DNA of 53,225 bases from Bacillota bacterium (lineage in GTDB: Bacteria; Bacillota_I; Bacilli_A; Erysipelotrichales; Erysipelotrichaceae), in contig JAEZBR010000004.1 in NCBI GenBank assembly GCA_023426935.1, positions 1 to 53,225 on the forward strand. Reading direction: 5' to 3'. The position numbers were made by a program, and so were the translations under genes. The notes below the pieces were generated by a model. The model worked only from the letters and a program-made list of their open reading frames with translations. It ran no database searches and was not told the origin of the DNA. Shown piece by piece: positions 50,330 through 53,225 of this stretch. Numbering within the stretch: position 1 is the first letter of the stretch; each line of letters opens with the position of its first letter.

Positions 50330-50998
50330 ATGAATCAGGTAGACACAACGTTTTTCGAGGCCGCAGCGGCTGGTGAAGTTGCCAAAGTAAGTGCAATGAT
50401 TGCGGCGAATGCAGAAGTGAATGTAACTAACGGTGAAGGGCGAACGGCGTTGATGCGTTCGGCTAAACGTGGTTATATTCAGATCGTTAGAGTTTTATTG
50501 GATAACGGTGCCGATGTTTCTCTGAGAGATATCAATGGCAAAACGGCCATTATGGGTGCCGCTAAAAAGGGTCATTATGACATCGTTAAGATGTTGATTG
50601 AAGCAGGAGCGAAGGCTAATGTTCAGGATAATAAAGGACGTTCCGCTTTAATGAGAGCTTCATTTCTGGGATACAGCGATGTTTGCGAACTGTTGATTAA
50701 AAACGGCGCCGATGTCAATGCTCACGATGATGAAGGAAGAACGGCTTTGATGGAAGCGTGCAATGCCTGCAATGTCGAAACAATCAAAGTATTGTTAGGT
50801 GCTGGGGCTAATATCAATGCGAAAGATGACCATGGCTGCACCGCTTTGATGCGGGTAGCTTATAGCGGATATAAAGAATTAGTAGAGTACTTATTGGCTC
50901 AAGGTGCGGATAAGGAAATTATGGATAATGCGAATCGTAAAGCAATCCATTATGTTCGTCGGGAAAATTTTGATGAACTAAAAGAAGATCTAAAGTGA
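50330..50998 (+). CDS. Ankyrin-repeat protein
   Basis: A 222-residue soluble protein made of about six ankyrin repeats of 33 residues, each with a G-R/K-T/S-A-L/I-M core (for example NGEGRTALMRSAKRGYIQIVRVLLDNGADV). No signal peptide or other domain is visible, so it is probably a cytoplasmic protein-binding scaffold. AAGGAGGG is a very strong ribosome site before the ATG. The next gene, an EF-G paralogue, starts 13 nt after its stop, so the two are likely co-transcribed; whether they act together is unknown. Confidence 0.92.
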   Translation: MNQVDTTFFEAAAAGEVAKVSAMIAANAEVNVTNGEGRTALMRSAKRGYIQIVRVLLDNGADVSLRDINGKTAIMGAAKKGHYDIVKMLIEAGAKANVQDNKGRSALMRASFLGYSDVCELLIKNGADVNAHDDEGRTALMEACNACNVETIKVLLGAGANINAKDDHGCTALMRVAYSGYKELVEYLLAQGADKEIMDNANRKAIHYVRRENFDELKEDLK

Positions 50999-51011
50999 GG
51001 GGAAATAAATA

Positions 51012-53093
51012 ATGCAAGACTATAAAGCTGATCAAGTCCGCAATGTCTGTTTAGTAGGACACCGGGGCGCAGGTAAGAGTTCGATTGTGGAAGCGATGCT
51101 GTATTTTACCAAGCAGACTGACCGGATGGGGAAGACCACCGATGGTAACAGTGCGATGGATTATGACAGCGAAGAAATAAAAAGAGGCATGAGTATCTAT
51201 ACTTCCTTGTGTCCGATTGAATGGAAAGATTGTAAGATTAATTTTATCGACACTCCCGGTTATCAGGATTTTGCTGGGGAAGCGGAAGCCGGGATTGCGG
51301 TAAGCGATAATGCGTTATTAGTGGTAGGTGCAAAGGATAAAGTTCAACCGGGAACGATCTCGGCTTGGGAAATGATCCAGGAACGGAAATTACCGGCAAT
51401 CTTCTTCGTCAATAAGATCGATGAAGATGACGCATCTTTCGATGAGGCTTATAACGATATCAAAACACAGTTCGGCAAGAGTATCATGCCGTTTGAAGTT
51501 CCGATTGTGGAAGGTGGCAAAGTTGTCGGTTCGGTTAATATTTTAAAGAATAAAGCTTGGTACTATAACGATGCGGCCAATGCCAAAGAAGTACCGGATA
51601 ATATGAAGGATATCGTTAAAGAGTATCTCGATCAGATTCATGAAGCCGTCGCGATGAGTGATGATTCCTTAATGGAGAAGTTCTTCGCCGGTGAAGCTTT
51701 TACGGAAGCGGAATTGGCGAAAGGCGTTCGTCACGGAATTAGAACCGGAGAAATCCATCCGGTCTATTGCGGCAGTGCGTTAAAGTTAATCGGAATTGAA
51801 AGATTATTAGATTTAATTACCGAGTATTTACCGAGTTATGCCGAAAAAGGCACGATTGAAGCGAAAGACGGTTCGGGTAAAGCCGTCAAGTTATTAACCA
51901 GTGAAGAAGAAAAAGCGACAGCTTTCGTCTTTAAAACCATCGCCGATCCCTTCACCGGAAGAATCTCTTTCTTAAAAGTTATGACTGGCGTTATTTCAAC
52001 GGATGCTCAGCTATATAATCCGAAGAAGGATAAGATGGAAAAGATGAATCAGTTATTCTCCATCAAAGGAAAGTATCAGATTGGGGTCGGAAAATTATTC
52101 ACCGGCGACATCGGGGCGGTAATCAAATTACAGTACACCGAAACTAACGACACCTTATGCGATAAAGATCTTAAAGTAACTTATCCGGATATTGTCTTCC
52201 CAACGGCGATGTTAGGAATGGCTTTATGGCCAGCAACCAGAGCCGACGAAGATAAGATGAGTCAATCGTTGCAACGGATTATGGAAGAGGATAAGACCTG
52301 TCGGTTGGATCATAATGTCGAGACGCATGAGATCGTTCTGTATGGCTTAGGCGACCAACATTTAGAAGTTATCAAGAATAAATTAAAGACGAAGTATAAA
52401 GTCGAAGTTAAATTAACCAAACCGAAAGTTCAGTATCGGGAAACGATTCGCGAGAAAGTCGAAGCCGAAGGTAAACATAAGAAACAATCCGGTGGAGCAG
52501 GACAGTATGGTCACGTTTGGATTCGGTTTGAACCTTGCGACAGTGACGAGATGGTCTTTGCGGAAGAAGTCTTCGGCGGTAAAGTACCGCGTCAGTATTT
52601 CCCGGCTGTTGAAGCGGGTCTAAGAGAAAGTATGGAACATGGCGTACTAGCTGGATATAAAGTTGTCGGCGTTAAGGCAACGCTCTACGATGGTTCTTAT
52701 CATCCGGTCGATTCCAAGGAAATCGCCTTTAAGTCAGCGGCTCACATCGCTTATAAAGTCGGCATGCCTAAAGCGAAACCGGTCATTCTCGAACCAATCG
52801 TTGAATTAAGAGTCATGGTTCCGGATGATTATACCGGTACCGTTATCGGTGATTTAACTAAACGGAGAGGAACGATCATGGGTCAGGATGCCCAAGGAAG
52901 AATGCAGGTTATCGATGCGGAAGTACCGCAATCGGAAGTTATGACCTATTCAACCGAATTACGCGCAATGACTCAGGGTATCGGAACTTATACTCAAAAG
53001 TTTGTCCGTTACGATGTCGCACCTAAACCGGTGGAAGAGAAAGTAATCGCCGCCGCCAAGGCGGAAGAAGAAGCGAATCAAGATAAGAAGTAA
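51012..53093 (+). CDS. Elongation factor G-like GTPase
   Basis: A 693-residue translational GTPase with the full EF-G domain order. G1 is VCLVGHRGAGKSS (about 13-25), switch I RGMSIYTSL in place of the RGITI of standard EF-G, G3 FIDTPGYQDFAGE, G4 VNKIDED, and the C-terminal half GGAGQYGHVWIRFEP and VPDDYTGTVIGDLTKRRG with domain IV and V signatures. The divergence in G1 and switch I marks the EF-G paralogue group (often annotated FusA2 or EF-G-like) rather than the main EF-G, whose usual partners rpsL, rpsG and tuf are absent here. A GGGGAAA ribosome site precedes the ATG. Confidence 0.93.
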   Translation: MQDYKADQVRNVCLVGHRGAGKSSIVEAMLYFTKQTDRMGKTTDGNSAMDYDSEEIKRGMSIYTSLCPIEWKDCKINFIDTPGYQDFAGEAEAGIAVSDNALLVVGAKDKVQPGTISAWEMIQERKLPAIFFVNKIDEDDASFDEAYNDIKTQFGKSIMPFEVPIVEGGKVVGSVNILKNKAWYYNDAANAKEVPDNMKDIVKEYLDQIHEAVAMSDDSLMEKFFAGEAFTEAELAKGVRHGIRTGEIHPVYCGSALKLIGIERLLDLITEYLPSYAEKGTIEAKDGSGKAVKLLTSEEEKATAFVFKTIADPFTGRISFLKVMTGVISTDAQLYNPKKDKMEKMNQLFSIKGKYQIGVGKLFTGDIGAVIKLQYTETNDTLCDKDLKVTYPDIVFPTAMLGMALWPATRADEDKMSQSLQRIMEEDKTCRLDHNVETHEIVLYGLGDQHLEVIKNKLKTKYKVEVKLTKPKVQYRETIREKVEAEGKHKKQSGGAGQYGHVWIRFEPCDSDEMVFAEEVFGGKVPRQYFPAVEAGLRESMEHGVLAGYKVVGVKATLYDGSYHPVDSKEIAFKSAAHIAYKVGMPKAKPVILEPIVELRVMVPDDYTGTVIGDLTKRRGTIMGQDAQGRMQVIDAEVPQSEVMTYSTELRAMTQGIGTYTQKFVRYDVAPKPVEEKVIAAAKAEEEANQDKK

Positions 53094-53143
53094 AATCGAT
53101 AGTAATTACGCATGAAGAATAAAAGGTGTTTAAATACAAGGAA

Positions 53144-53180
53144 AAAACAACTTACGGGTAATCACCATAAGTTGTTTTCT
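53144..53180. terminator. Terminator after the EF-G paralogue
   Basis: AAAACAACTTA (53144-53154) pairs perfectly with TAAGTTGTTTT (53168-53178) around a 13-nt loop. A-tracts and T-tracts on both sides allow use in both directions. 53094-53143 and 53181-53225 contain no gene I can support. Confidence 0.8.
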
Positions 53181-53225
53181 ATCTGAGGTTAAATTTTAGA
53201 AGAACATCGACAAACTGCTTAAGAT

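Noticed and set aside
53181..53225. Possible end of a minus-strand gene at the right edge (TAA at 53198-53196, just after a bidirectional terminator)
   Set aside because: Only about nine codons are visible, which is too little to support a gene.
1..53225. Mycoplasma-type genetic code (UGA as Trp)
   Set aside because: Several well-defined genes end with UGA directly before or overlapping the next start, and conserved Trp residues are encoded by UGG.

Overview
The window reads as a chromosomal segment of a low-GC Gram-positive bacterium (Bacillota, possibly a gut-associated lineage near the Erysipelotrichales; the exact order cannot be fixed from sequence alone). Supporting signs are wall teichoic acid precursor genes (tarI, tarJ and two CDP-glycerol glycerophosphotransferase-like genes), a CsbB/YfhO-type glycosylation pair, strong AGGAGG ribosome sites, TTGACA/TATAAT promoters and intrinsic terminators. 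UGA is an ordinary stop here (for example at the ends of the genes closing at 5376, 8906 and 12872), so the mycoplasma code is excluded.

Layout. 1-21079 is a surface polysaccharide locus: a DUF2142 membrane protein (cut by the window edge), a decayed patch with an IS21-type fragment, glycosyltransferases, a Wzy-like polymerase, the dTDP-rhamnose genes rmlA-C-B-D, two Wzx-like flippases, a WbaP-type initiating sugar transferase, a CapD/PglF-type nucleotide-sugar dehydratase and an epimerase. Linkage-specific genes (polymerase, flippases, transferases) are visibly more AT-rich than the rml and capD-like genes, a mosaic typical of exchanged capsule loci. 21156-25691 is an operon of YfhO, a polyprenyl-phosphate glycosyltransferase and a ChbG/YdjC deacetylase. 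25830-33970 holds a DUF4143 ATPase, an OLD-like ATPase/TOPRIM protein, a CcdA-thioredoxin fusion and the tar genes. 34130-35332 is nagA.

35367-38209 is the most unusual part. A gene for an ADP-ribosyltransferase of the exotoxin type has been cut in two by a complete ISLre2-family (UPF0236) insertion sequence with an exact 8-bp target duplication. Immediately downstream, and overlapping the toxin stop codon, is a 60-codon gene. That small gene, together with the last part of the toxin gene and a terminator, has been duplicated in tandem. I read this as the fossil of a toxin plus small partner (immunity or antitoxin candidate) module; the partner assignment is inference.

38326-46k is housekeeping: tRNA-Ser and tRNA-Leu, the CCA-adding enzyme, a GtrA-like flippase, queuosine genes (queA-queH, and tgt behind a cyclodeaminase-like gene), a lipoprotein, a radical SAM/SPASM protein and a HAD protein. 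45970-50045 encodes two translationally coupled membrane-anchored surface proteins (two DUF6273-like domains; a repeat-rich stalk with a phosphodiester glycosidase domain). 50180-53093 holds a tiny transcription unit, an ankyrin-repeat protein and an EF-G paralogue.

Coordinates, translations and motifs were read by eye; family names come from motif recognition without database searches.
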